A stretch of 64,000 nt of DNA, from positions 372,001 to 436,000 of the forward strand of contig NZ_PYAL01000004.1 of NCBI RefSeq assembly GCF_004121055.1, written 5' to 3'. Within the stretch, counting starts at the first letter, position 1. Each line of letters opens with the position of its first letter. Positions 42,496 through 51,376 of this stretch are shown one piece after another. Origin of the DNA: Achromobacter aloeverae (lineage in GTDB: Bacteria > Pseudomonadota > Gammaproteobacteria > Burkholderiales > Burkholderiaceae_B). The notes beneath the pieces were generated by a model. That model had not been told where the DNA came from. It ran no database searches and saw nothing but the letters and a program-made list of their open reading frames with translations. The position numbers and the translations under genes were made by a program.

Positions 42496-43473
42496 GTGAA
42501 AATTCCCGCTTCCTTCGAAAACCGCGGCGGCGATCGTCTCGACTGGAACCTGCTGCGGACCTTCCTGGTCATCGTCCAGGAAAGAAGCATCAGCGGCGCG
42601 GCAACCAAGCTGCACCTGACGCAATCGGCCGTCAGCCAGGCGCTCAAGCGGCTGGAGGCGCGCCTGGACCGCCGGTTGATCGAACGCCACAACACGGCCT
42701 TCACCATCACGAATGCCGGCGAGGAGGTATGCCGGGCGGCCGAGGCGATACATGGCAATGTGTCCCGCTTGCTGGCCGATGTCTCGCAGACCGAGGTCGA
42801 GGCCTCCGGCCGTGTTCACCTGCTCGTCGCCAGCCGGATCCACTCGGCGGTCTACGACAACTTCTGGGCGGACTTCCATCGCGAGTATCCGCGCATCGAC
42901 GTCACGATGGATGTGCTACCCAGTAGCGAGATCGTGACGCTGATGCAGCAGGGCGCCGCCACCGCCGGCATCGCGCTGTGCCGGCAAATGCCCAAGCGCC
43001 TGGAAAACAAGGTGTTCCTGCAACAGCGCTATGCCTTGTTCTGCGGGCGCAACCATGCGTTGTTCGGCAAGCCCGACATTCATATCGAGGATCTGCTGGG
43101 CGAGAACTTCGTCTCGTTCGCCAGCGATGCGCTGGGGGACAGTCTGTCGCCGCTGACGATCTTCCGGGACCAGCGCGGTTTCTCGGGCCGCGTCGTGGCC
43201 ACGTCCACCCAGCACGATGAGGTCAAGCGGCTGCTGGTCGCGGGCTTCGGCATCGGTTGCCTGCCCGAGCATAGCGTGCAGGCGGACCTGGCCGAAGGCC
43301 GTCTATGGCGCCTGCCGCCCGGCGAGGGCGTGTGCCTGGTGGATTTGCACCTGCTATGGCACCGCGACGCGCAGCGCACGCCGGCCGAAGACGCTTTCCT
43401 GAAGCACTTCCGTGGGTATATAGACGGGTATTCGATGGCGGAGCGGCTGGCTCAGGGGGACGGTGCAGGCTGA
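42496..43473 (+). CDS. LysR-family transcriptional regulator
   Basis: 325 residues from a GTG at 42496, with no visible Shine-Dalgarno sequence; the first conserved segment (LDWNLLRTFLVIVQERSISGAATKLHLTQSAVSQALKRLEARL, about 15-57) is the winged helix. The effector domain follows (RVHLLVASRIHSAVYDNFWADFHREYPRIDVTMDV... to about 300). It is divergent from the MHS transporter and M20 hydrolase genes, the classic position for their regulator; the coinducer is probably the transported substrate. Confidence 0.9.
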   Translation: MKIPASFENRGGDRLDWNLLRTFLVIVQERSISGAATKLHLTQSAVSQALKRLEARLDRRLIERHNTAFTITNAGEEVCRAAEAIHGNVSRLLADVSQTEVEASGRVHLLVASRIHSAVYDNFWADFHREYPRIDVTMDVLPSSEIVTLMQQGAATAGIALCRQMPKRLENKVFLQQRYALFCGRNHALFGKPDIHIEDLLGENFVSFASDALGDSLSPLTIFRDQRGFSGRVVATSTQHDEVKRLLVAGFGIGCLPEHSVQADLAEGRLWRLPPGEGVCLVDLHLLWHRDAQRTPAEDAFLKHFRGYIDGYSMAERLAQGDGAG

Positions 43474-43554
43474 CCACGGGGCCATGTGCGCCGGCCGATG
43501 GAGAACCGGCTATTGCCGGTTCGTGCGTCGGGCCGCTCGCAGCCGCGTCCCGGT

Positions 43555-45714
43555 CTACTTCGTCACGGGACGCAGCGGCAGTCCCGCCGCCACCCAGGCC
43601 TCGATACCGCCCCGGTACCAGAACGTATTGAGCTTGCCCTCGCCGGAACGCAGCGCGGCATTGTAGGAAGAGCGGTCGTTCAGTCCGGACCCGAAGAAGA
43701 CGATGGGCAGCTTCGCGTCGCCTTGCGTCTTCGAGGCCAGCCATTCGACCAGCCTTTCCTGCATGGTGTCGGTCAGGCTGCCATCGCGTCCCGTCTCCGG
43801 CTCCTGGATGGCGCCGGGGATGGTCTGGTCGCCGCGGCTGGTGTCGATCAGCAGGACCTTGTCGCCTGACTTCAGGAAATCGGCCAGTTGCGCGGTGGTC
43901 ACCACCCGCGCGCGCGGATTGGTGGTCGGCGTGGGACCCTTGTATGGCGCGGGAAACAGGACGAGGGTGGGCGGCGTGCCAAAGTCCTTGGCTTCGTTGA
44001 AGCTGCCGCTGGATGACGGGGCATTGGACGGCGCGTTCGAGGGGGCATTGGAGGGCGCATTCGACGGCGCCGCCCCACCGGCACCCTTGGCGGTCGCGGC
44101 GCTCCTGGCCGTCGTCCAGCCATCCGACGTCTTCATCTCGATGTCGGAAATCATGTTGATCATCGAGCCCAGCAGGTTGTAGCACATGGTGATGCTGGCG
44201 TCGTCGTGGCTGTACCAGGCGTTCAACTCGTCGCAGTCGCGATAGACCACGGTAAGCGGACGCGGCAAGACATAGGTCTTGGAGAGCTCGTCCGCGTTGC
44301 TGATCACGCCATCCGAGAAAGCATCCTTGAAGAACTGCCCGACCCGGTACTTGGATGGCTCGAAGCGCACCGTGATCCTGGCGCCCCGCGCATTCGCGGG
44401 CTGCGTGCCTTCGGGATGCCAGGGGCCCACCCGGGTATACGGTGCGAGGATGGTTCGCCACGCCCTGTTCTGCTTGGTGTATTCCCCCTCGCAGCGGCTC
44501 AGCGTGCGTTCATCCATGCCGGTGCCGTCGGCGATGTTCTGGAAAACCGTGGGGTTGCCGCCGTAGATGACGCAGAAAAAATTGCGGAACCGCTTCAGGT
44601 CGGTGGTGTGTTCGTCCTGCCAGGGCGTTTCGCCACGGCCATTCGCCTCGCCCAGCTTGCCGCTGTAATACCACTGCAGCGCGCCATATACCGCGACCTC
44701 GCGGCCGATGGCCTCGATATCCTTGTCGTCGGTCTTGTAAATGGTCGGATCGACCAGGTGCAGCGCCGAGAATATATCGACCGCGTCTTCTTCCGGCCCG
44801 GTCGACGGCAAGTCCAGCTCGCCGATCAGCGCGTGGCCAAACTCGTGAATGAAAATGCTTTGCGTAATGCCCAGATAGGCGGCGACGCGACGCACGGAGG
44901 TGCCGTCGAATTCGGGAATGGGGCCGATACCCTGGTAACGCTGTTCCATGGCGTTGGGAATGACGCCGGGCGGATCGCCTGCGGGAGTACCGGATTTTCT
45001 GTCACTGGCTTTTTCTGTCGGTTTCTGATCATTTCCAGCTCCCGCATTATCCGCGGCCTGCTTGGCTTCCGCCAAGGTCATGGCCTTGAATCCGGCGATG
45101 CCGAACATGCCCGTGTCGTAGGCCATGATGCCCACCTGGTCGACCGCCAGCGTACCCGGATCGACCGTGCCTATTTTCTTTCCATTCAAGAAAAACGTGG
45201 CGCCGTCGTCGGCCTCGACCAGTTGGGCGAAATCATCGCCACCGAGTTTTGCCGCCTTCGGCACGTTGGCGATCTTGATGTTTTTCCCGCGTACGACGCA
45301 GAGCAGGTTCACATCGGCGGAAGCCGTGACTTCCATCAGGCAGAGGTCGCCGCTGCCTGTATTGCGGGTGAGCAGGCCGATGGACGCCGCCGGCTGCTTG
45401 GATTCCACGGCCAGGCGCGCGGAGACATAACGCCCGGCCTTGCCTGCCGCGCCGCGCCCAAGCACCAGCGTTTGCTCGGTTTCCTTGGCGTCGTCGTTCT
45501 GGAGGACGAACCAGGGTCCTTGGTCGCGTGAAGTCCAGCCCTGGCGCAATTGGGTTTTCTCCGCGCCTCGCAGGGGGCCGAGCGGATCGGGCGTGGCCGC
45601 CGACGCGGGATTAATGCAAAGAACCGCAAGTCCGAATGCCAGCGGCACCAGCGCGTTGCGGGATATCCGGAAGGCGACTCGCCTCGCGCCCGCACCCACG
45701 TCATTCCGATTCAT
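43555..45714 (-). CDS. Secreted DUF4344-type metallopeptidase fused to a degenerate rhodanese domain
   Basis: 719 residues. Signal peptide to about residue 39 (PASA-A). Residues 40-215 form a beta-rich region resembling a carbohydrate-binding-like sandwich. Residues 250-530 match putative DUF4344 metallopeptidases: HEFGH at 290-294, acidic GPEEDAVDIF at 307-315 as likely third ligand region, CDELNAWYSHDDASITMCYNLL at 494-515. A linker with repeated NAPS (about 549-567) leads to a rhodanese-like domain (602-719: LLIDTSRGDQTIPGAI, FWYRGGIEAWVAAGLPL) whose active-site loop reads FFGSGLNDRSS with no Cys. Probably periplasmic or exported; the rhodanese part likely binds rather than transfers sulfur. 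Confidence 0.82.
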   Translation of the reverse strand: MNRNDVGAGARRVAFRISRNALVPLAFGLAVLCINPASAATPDPLGPLRGAEKTQLRQGWTSRDQGPWFVLQNDDAKETEQTLVLGRGAAGKAGRYVSARLAVESKQPAASIGLLTRNTGSGDLCLMEVTASADVNLLCVVRGKNIKIANVPKAAKLGGDDFAQLVEADDGATFFLNGKKIGTVDPGTLAVDQVGIMAYDTGMFGIAGFKAMTLAEAKQAADNAGAGNDQKPTEKASDRKSGTPAGDPPGVIPNAMEQRYQGIGPIPEFDGTSVRRVAAYLGITQSIFIHEFGHALIGELDLPSTGPEEDAVDIFSALHLVDPTIYKTDDKDIEAIGREVAVYGALQWYYSGKLGEANGRGETPWQDEHTTDLKRFRNFFCVIYGGNPTVFQNIADGTGMDERTLSRCEGEYTKQNRAWRTILAPYTRVGPWHPEGTQPANARGARITVRFEPSKYRVGQFFKDAFSDGVISNADELSKTYVLPRPLTVVYRDCDELNAWYSHDDASITMCYNLLGSMINMISDIEMKTSDGWTTARSAATAKGAGGAAPSNAPSNAPSNAPSNAPSSSGSFNEAKDFGTPPTLVLFPAPYKGPTPTTNPRARVVTTAQLADFLKSGDKVLLIDTSRGDQTIPGAIQEPETGRDGSLTDTMQERLVEWLASKTQGDAKLPIVFFGSGLNDRSSYNAALRSGEGKLNTFWYRGGIEAWVAAGLPLRPVTK

Positions 45715-45937
45715 CGAAACTCCCCTCGGCCACTCGGCCAGCTGCTGAAATCGAAGACAGCATATTATCCGTTACAACACGAAATTGTCGCCGGTTTCGA
45801 AGCGCGATAAATGAATCCGGCCCCAGTGTGCATTGTCGAAATTTGTCACATCGGCCGCGCGCGGATGTGGTATTTCCCGGTCGCTGCAAAGCCTTCCGGT
45901 ATTTGTCTGATGGGTGGATTTTTATTTGATTATTCAA

Positions 45938-46651
45938 ATGGGGAAAATAAATAAGATAATCGGCGGCCGCGTATCCCGGGAGGCATGCATCAACGTCGCG
46001 ATGGTCGAGGACGATGCCGCCTGCCTGCAGGCGCTGGCACATGCCGTGCAGGCCGCCGAAGGACTGCGCATGGCGTGGATGGCGGCCAGCCGTGGCGAAG
46101 CCATGGCCTGCCTGCCGCGCGAGCGGCTGGACGTATTGTTGGTGGACCTGGGCCTGCCCGATGGCTCCGGCCTGGACGTGATCGCGGCCGCGCGCACCTG
46201 CTGGCCGGATTGCGCGGTGATGGTGAGCACCATCTTCGGCGACGAGACCCACGTGCTGCGGGCCATCGAAGCAGGCGCCATGGGCTATGTGCTCAAGGAC
46301 CTGAGCGCCGGGCAATTGGTGACCGAGATCCGCAGCCTGCACGCGGGAGGCAGCCCCATCAATCCCATGGTCGCCAGGAAACTCCTCATGCAGCGCGCCA
46401 TGCCGGCGCCCCCGCCCGTGCCCCCGTCCCTGCCCGCCACGGCGCCCGCCGTCTCGCCCTCCGCACGCGAAGTGGAGACGTTGCGCCTGGTCTCCCGGGG
46501 ATATACGGTGGAGGAAGTGGCCGGGGCCCTCGGCGTTTCGCCGCACACGGTGCAGACGTTCGTACGGCGCATCTATACCAAGTTGCAGGTGAATTCGCGC
46601 GCGGCCGCCGTGCGCGAGGGCACGCGCCAAGGGTGGCTGAGTGACGATTGA
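45938..46651 (+). CDS. LuxR/NarL-type response regulator
   Basis: About 237 residues from the ATG at 45938; a GTG 24 bp upstream is an alternative and no start has a good RBS. Receiver domain with acidic pocket VEDD (about 23-26), phospho-acceptor Asp70 (LLVDLGLPDGSG) and Lys in YVLKDLSA; Pro-rich linker (APPPVPPSLPATAPAV); NarL-type HTH at the C-terminus (SAREVETLRLVSRGYTVEEVAGALGVSPHTVQTFVRRIYTKL). Its stop overlaps the start of the sensor-kinase gene by 11 bp, making a two-component pair. Divergent from the metallopeptidase gene, a possible target. Confidence 0.9.
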   Translation: MGKINKIIGGRVSREACINVAMVEDDAACLQALAHAVQAAEGLRMAWMAASRGEAMACLPRERLDVLLVDLGLPDGSGLDVIAAARTCWPDCAVMVSTIFGDETHVLRAIEAGAMGYVLKDLSAGQLVTEIRSLHAGGSPINPMVARKLLMQRAMPAPPPVPPSLPATAPAVSPSAREVETLRLVSRGYTVEEVAGALGVSPHTVQTFVRRIYTKLQVNSRAAAVREGTRQGWLSDD

Positions 46652-48620
46652 ACCGAGGTCGCTCCTGCGGCTGCTGGCCGCGATCCTGCTGATCACCGGC
46701 TGCACCCTGGTCCGCGCCCAGTCCACCGTGCTCCACATCACCGAAGCGCAGCGCTGGTCTTCGTCCAGCAAGGCATGGCTGCAACCCGCGTCCATGGACG
46801 CGCTGGATGCCGGCGACCAGGCGATGGCGGCGGCGGACGCGGACTGGCGGCAGGTGAGCTTGCCGGATATCGAGCCGCGGGTATTCTGGCCGCGCGGCAT
46901 GCCGGCGGCAGCGCTGCCGGAGGTGTGGTGGTACCGCATGCATATTCCCGCCGACGCGCTTGCGTCGCAGGGGACGCGGCTCTATGTGCCGCGCTGGCAG
47001 GCAACGGGTACGCTGGCCGTGTACGTGAACGGGCGGCGCGCCTGGCAGTCGCGTGGCGACCGGGCATGGAACAACTTCAACCATCCGCTATGGGTGGACC
47101 TGGGAGGCCTGTTGCCGCCGGGGCGCGACGCATGGGTGTACGTGCGCATGGCCAGCCAGCCCAACGTGGGCGGCGCCCTGTCGTCGATATGGGTGGGACC
47201 GGTCGCCGACCTGCTGCCCCGATGGCGCTGGCGCGCGTTCCTGCAGACCGGGCTGCCGGCCTATTGGCGGGGCGCGTTCATGGTGCTGGGCGTGCTCGCC
47301 CTGGGCCTGGCCGCGTGGCTGCGCATCAACTGGCGCCGGCACCGCGAACTGGCGTCGGCCGGCGGGGCGCGGCCATTCGCCCTGTTCTTCTGCATGGCGG
47401 TGGGGCAGGCGCTGGGCGCCTTGCTGTTCCTGGTGAACGACGAAGGCCTGGACATGAACTTCGCCTGGTTCTCCTGGATAACGCTGGTCGGGATGCTCAG
47501 CGTTCCCGTCTGCGCGTTCCACTTCCTGGGCGTGGTGCAGCACCGTCCGCGGCCGCGCCTGGGCCGCGTCCTGGTGGTGTATTGGCTGGTCGTGGTGGTG
47601 GCCACGCTGCCGACCTGGTGGACCGACCATCCGGGAATCGTGCCCCTGCAGCGCCTTGCCATCCTGCCGCCGGTGCTGGCGCAGATCTATGCGGCCGTGG
47701 CGAATGCCTGGGCCCGGCGCAATGCGGCCAATGTGCTGCTGGCGGCGTGGGGTCCCCTGTCGCTCCTGATGGCATGGCATGACATGGCCATGCAGAACTA
47801 CCGGCTGGATATCGAGGGCATCTACCTGACGCCCTACGTGAACCTGGGCCTGCTCACCCTGTTCCTGATACTCGCCTTCACCCGCTATACCCACGCCCTG
47901 GAGTCGGCCGTGCGCGCCCGGTCGGTGCTGGACGAGCGCCTGGCCGCGCAGGCGCGCGAGCTGATCCAGGCGCATGAGCGCGTACGCAACGCGGAAAGGG
48001 AACAGACGCTGCTGAACGAGCGCCAGCGCCTGATGAGCGACATGCACGATGGCGTGGGATCGTCGCTCATGAGCGCGCTGCGCCTGGTGGAAATGGGCAA
48101 GGAGCCGGTCAACATCGCGCAGGTCCTCAAGGAATGCATCGACGATCTCAAGATCGCCATCGATTCGCTGGAAAGCGCCGATGCCGACCTGCTGGCCTTG
48201 CTGGGCGCCTTGCGCTTCCGCCTGGGACCCAGGCTGACGGGAGCCGGCATCGCGCTGCGCTGGCGCATGAGCGACCTGCCGCCGCTGCCGTGGCTGGATG
48301 CGCAAAGCGCGCTGCATGTGCTGCGTATCCTGCAGGAGGTGCTGACCAATATCGTCAAGCATGGCGCGGCCAGCGAGATCACCGTGACCACCGCCGTCGC
48401 GCAGCCGCCGGCGGGGATGGTGGGGGAGGGCGTGCAAGTTTGCGTGCAGGATAACGGGCGTCCTTTCACCCCATCGACCGAGGCCAGGCTGCCCGGGCGC
48501 CGTGGCCTTGCCAACGTGCGCAACCGGGTATCGACGCTGGGCGCGCACTGCGCCTGGCAGCCGTTGCAGGAGGGCACCTCGTTCACGTTGTGGCTGCCCT
48601 TGGTCAGACCCGGGACCTGA
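46641..48620 (+). CDS. 7TMR-DISM-like sensor histidine kinase (HisKA_3)
   Basis: 659 residues from a GTG at 46641. N-terminal signal/lipoprotein-like segment (LLAAILLITGCTLVRAQ), an extracytoplasmic jelly-roll domain (about 30-200, LPEVWWYRMHIPADAL...VYVNGRRAW), about seven membrane helices (205-410), a coiled coil, then the HisKA_3 dimerisation domain with phospho-acceptor His469 (LMSDMHDGVGSSL) and an ATPase domain (EVLTNIVKHGAAS, QDNGRPF, RRGLANVRNRVSTLG). The architecture fits kinases sensing carbohydrates or periplasmic ligands. Partner of the overlapping NarL-type regulator. Confidence 0.88.
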   Translation: MTIEPRSLLRLLAAILLITGCTLVRAQSTVLHITEAQRWSSSSKAWLQPASMDALDAGDQAMAAADADWRQVSLPDIEPRVFWPRGMPAAALPEVWWYRMHIPADALASQGTRLYVPRWQATGTLAVYVNGRRAWQSRGDRAWNNFNHPLWVDLGGLLPPGRDAWVYVRMASQPNVGGALSSIWVGPVADLLPRWRWRAFLQTGLPAYWRGAFMVLGVLALGLAAWLRINWRRHRELASAGGARPFALFFCMAVGQALGALLFLVNDEGLDMNFAWFSWITLVGMLSVPVCAFHFLGVVQHRPRPRLGRVLVVYWLVVVVATLPTWWTDHPGIVPLQRLAILPPVLAQIYAAVANAWARRNAANVLLAAWGPLSLLMAWHDMAMQNYRLDIEGIYLTPYVNLGLLTLFLILAFTRYTHALESAVRARSVLDERLAAQARELIQAHERVRNAEREQTLLNERQRLMSDMHDGVGSSLMSALRLVEMGKEPVNIAQVLKECIDDLKIAIDSLESADADLLALLGALRFRLGPRLTGAGIALRWRMSDLPPLPWLDAQSALHVLRILQEVLTNIVKHGAASEITVTTAVAQPPAGMVGEGVQVCVQDNGRPFTPSTEARLPGRRGLANVRNRVSTLGAHCAWQPLQEGTSFTLWLPLVRPGT

Positions 48621-48789
48621 TGCGAACGCATCGCGCCATTCCCCGCCGGTACGGGCGTTCGTGCCCTGGTCCCTGATCCCTGGGCCGCGCCCGGAAACCG
48701 GGTTATCCGAAATAGTGCCGAGGCCGAGGCCCGTGGCCGCGGCCCGCCCGAACGCCACTCTGCAAGAAAAATTGCAACGGTAAAGATTT

Positions 48790-48805
48790 TGCAATATATT
48801 TTGCA
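48790..48805. promoter_or_regulatory. TGCAA-N6-TTGCA inverted repeat upstream of rpiR-type gene
   Basis: TGCAA-TATATT-TTGCA, with a further ATTGCAA 15 bp upstream (48771-48777). It lies 21 bp before the ATG of the RpiR-family gene and is a candidate autoregulatory operator overlapping the promoter. Confidence 0.55.
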
Positions 48806-48826
48806 GTACCATTCAGCTCCCATTCA

Positions 48827-49705
48827 ATGACCCGCACCCGCGGGCCTGTTCGAGAGCCACGCGGCATGCGCTTCGAAGACCTGGTCGCCGAGAAAAACGA
48901 CACCCTGACACCGTCGGATATCAAGCTGGTCAACGTCCTGCTGACGGACCCGACCATCGGCAGCTTCATGCCTGCGCAAACCGTCGCTGCCCGCGCCGGC
49001 GTCCATCCTTCCACGGCGAGCCGGCTGGCGCGCAAGCTGGGTTTCGAGACGTACCGTGCCATGCGGGAGGCGCTGGAGTTCGAGCAGGATGCATCGGCGC
49101 GCGTGCGTAAACGCATCGAGAGCGCTGGCGGCCGCTCCTTGCTGGAATCGGTGGTCGCCGGTGAGATGCTGGCGCTCAGCCGCCTGATGGCGCAGGTCAG
49201 CCAGGAACAGATCGCGGCGGCGACCCATGGCTTGCGCCGCGCCGCCAGGATCATCGTCATCGGCGAAAGCCACGCGGGCAGCCTGGCGCAATTGTTCGCC
49301 CGCCGCCTGAAGCGTTCCGGCTACCTGGCAAGCGGCCTGGCGCACGCCGACTGGGAGGCGGCCGACGAGCTGATCAGCCTGACGCGGAAAGACCTGGTGT
49401 TCGGCATGATCTTCCGCCATGAAAGTCCGGGCGTGGAGCGCGCCCTGGCGCTGGCGGCGGAGCGTGGCGCCGGCACGGTGCTGTTGACCGACCGCAGTCC
49501 GGCGCCCCCGGCCCAGGTCTCCATCATCGCCAGGCGGGGCGAGCCGGGCGAGTTTCACTCCCTGACCGTCCCCATGGCGATCTGCAACACACTGGTGCTG
49601 GAACTTTCCCGCGTGGACCGTGGCCGTTCGATGGCGGCGCTGGCCCAGCTTGAGGACATACGGCTGTCTTTTGAGAATGCCGGCGCTCCGGGCAAGCGCG
49701 CCTGA
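48827..49705 (+). CDS. MurR/RpiR-family regulator
   Basis: 292 residues. N-terminal HTH_6 domain (about 15-90: LTPSDIKLVNVLLTDPTIGSFMPAQTVAARAGVHPSTASRLARKLGFETYRAMREAL) and a C-terminal SIS sugar-phosphate-binding domain (about 125-260: AARIIVIGESHAGSLAQLFARRLKRSG, DLVFGMIFRHESPGVERAL, GTVLLTDRS). Members sense phosphosugars or polyol phosphates. It lies 44 bp upstream of an ABC transporter operon that contains a glycerophosphodiesterase, so glycerol phosphate or a related ester is a reasonable effector. Confidence 0.88.
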   Translation: MTRTRGPVREPRGMRFEDLVAEKNDTLTPSDIKLVNVLLTDPTIGSFMPAQTVAARAGVHPSTASRLARKLGFETYRAMREALEFEQDASARVRKRIESAGGRSLLESVVAGEMLALSRLMAQVSQEQIAAATHGLRRAARIIVIGESHAGSLAQLFARRLKRSGYLASGLAHADWEAADELISLTRKDLVFGMIFRHESPGVERALALAAERGAGTVLLTDRSPAPPAQVSIIARRGEPGEFHSLTVPMAICNTLVLELSRVDRGRSMAALAQLEDIRLSFENAGAPGKRA

Positions 49706-49749
49706 GTACCGATTATCCGTAAACACACCGCGCAAGCGGAGGAATTGGC

Positions 49750-51375
49750 ATGTTGAAACTGAAACGGCGCGCCGCGCATGGCGTCCTCTCGTGTCTGTCG
49801 GCCCTGGTCCTGCCCTTGCTGTCCGGCGCGCCCGCGCATGCCCAGGGCGCGGCCGACTCGCGGCCCGACCTCACGGTCGCGGTGAATGAACTGGCGCGCA
49901 CGCTGGATCCCGCCGCCGGCAACGGCAACGTGGACGTGCGCATCTACTACTCGATTTTCGACACGCTCATCCGCCGCGACTTCAACCATCCGGATGTCGG
50001 CGGCGGCGCGAAGCTGGTGCCGGGCCTGGCGACCAGCTGGTCCTGGACCACGCCCACCACGTTCGAGGTGAAGCTGCGCACCGGCGTCACGTGCCACGAC
50101 GGCAGCCCGTTCAACGCCGACGACGTCCTGGCCACTTTTTCGCCCGAACGGCTGTGGGGGCCGGACGCCTACTACGCGGAGGGCCCCGCTTATTTCGGCA
50201 CGCTGCGCAAGGTCGAGAAGGTCGACGATACGACCGTGCGCTTTACCACCGCCGAGCATGACGCCTCGCTGGAACAGCGGCTGTCCAGCTATATGTCCTT
50301 CGTCATCTGCGACGAAGCCTGGAACAAGTACAGGAAGGACGGCGTGCCCGCCAAGGCGTGGATGGACGAAGCCGCCAAGGCCTTGCGCTGGAATCCCGTG
50401 GGCACGGGGCCCTACAAGTTCGTCGATTACCAGAAGAACGACCACGTCACGCTGCAGGCCTTCGATGGCTACTACGAGGGCAAGCCCGCCGCGAAGAAAG
50501 TGATATTCAAGTCGGTGCCCGAGGTGGCGGCCCGCGTCGCCGGCCTGGTGGCGGGCGACTACGATATCGCCGCCGAGATTCCGCCGGACCAGTGGCAGGC
50601 GCTGGCCGGCTACAAGGACCTGGCCTTGAAGACCGTGCCGCTGGAGAACAGCCACGTCGTGGTCTTCAATACCAACGACCCGCTGCTGTCCGACAAGAAC
50701 CTGCGCCACGCATTGAGCCTGGCGATCGACCGCCAGGCCCTCATCGACGCCCTGTGGCGCGGCAAGACCTATGCGCCGAATGGCTACCAGTTGCCCAGTT
50801 TCGGCAATCTCTACGACAAGAATCGCGTCGGCTATGCCTACGACCCGGAACAGGCCCGCAAGCTGTTGAAACAGAGCCGGTACAAGGGGCAGGAGATCTC
50901 CTACCGCCTGATCCCGAACTACTACCTCTATAACGTCGAGGCAGCGCAGATCATGCAGGAGATGTGGCGCGCCGTCGGCATCAACGTGCGCATCGACTTC
51001 GTCGACAGCTTCAAGGATGTGCGCAAGGCCGGCGTGCAGATGTTCGCCTGGTCCAATACCTATCGCATCCCGGACCCGACGGGTTCCTTGCTGATACTGT
51101 GGGGCGCCGACTCGGAAACGCAGAAATCGCAGAGGCTCTATGCGGCGAATCCGGCCTTCAACACGCTGTCCAGGACCTTGTACACGGAGACCGATCCGGC
51201 GCGACGGCGCGCGACGTACGCGAAGGTGCTCGATGTCTTCGAGGACGATATGCCGATGACCATGCTGTACAACCCGGTCACCGGCTATGCCATGAAAAAG
51301 CGCGTGTCCTGGCAGCCGTATGCCCAGTACTACATGGACCTGCGCCCCGACAACCTGTCTTTCGGCGCGCCCTGA
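49750..51375 (+). CDS. Oligopeptide-type ABC transporter solute-binding protein (SBP_bac_5)
   Basis: 541 residues, AGGAGG-like RBS (GCGGAGGAATT). Signal peptide to about residue 31 (APAHA-Q). Family segments: LVPGLATSWSWTTPTTFEVKLRTGVTCHDGSPFNADDVLATF, NPVGTGPYKFVDYQKNDHVTLQAFDGYYEGKP, and LRHALSLAIDRQALIDALWRG. It captures peptides or other medium-sized solutes in the periplasm for the ATPases and permeases encoded downstream. Linkage to a glycerophosphodiesterase suggests a non-peptide ligand. Confidence 0.92.
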   Translation: MLKLKRRAAHGVLSCLSALVLPLLSGAPAHAQGAADSRPDLTVAVNELARTLDPAAGNGNVDVRIYYSIFDTLIRRDFNHPDVGGGAKLVPGLATSWSWTTPTTFEVKLRTGVTCHDGSPFNADDVLATFSPERLWGPDAYYAEGPAYFGTLRKVEKVDDTTVRFTTAEHDASLEQRLSSYMSFVICDEAWNKYRKDGVPAKAWMDEAAKALRWNPVGTGPYKFVDYQKNDHVTLQAFDGYYEGKPAAKKVIFKSVPEVAARVAGLVAGDYDIAAEIPPDQWQALAGYKDLALKTVPLENSHVVVFNTNDPLLSDKNLRHALSLAIDRQALIDALWRGKTYAPNGYQLPSFGNLYDKNRVGYAYDPEQARKLLKQSRYKGQEISYRLIPNYYLYNVEAAQIMQEMWRAVGINVRIDFVDSFKDVRKAGVQMFAWSNTYRIPDPTGSLLILWGADSETQKSQRLYAANPAFNTLSRTLYTETDPARRRATYAKVLDVFEDDMPMTMLYNPVTGYAMKKRVSWQPYAQYYMDLRPDNLSFGAP

Positions 51376-51376
51376 A

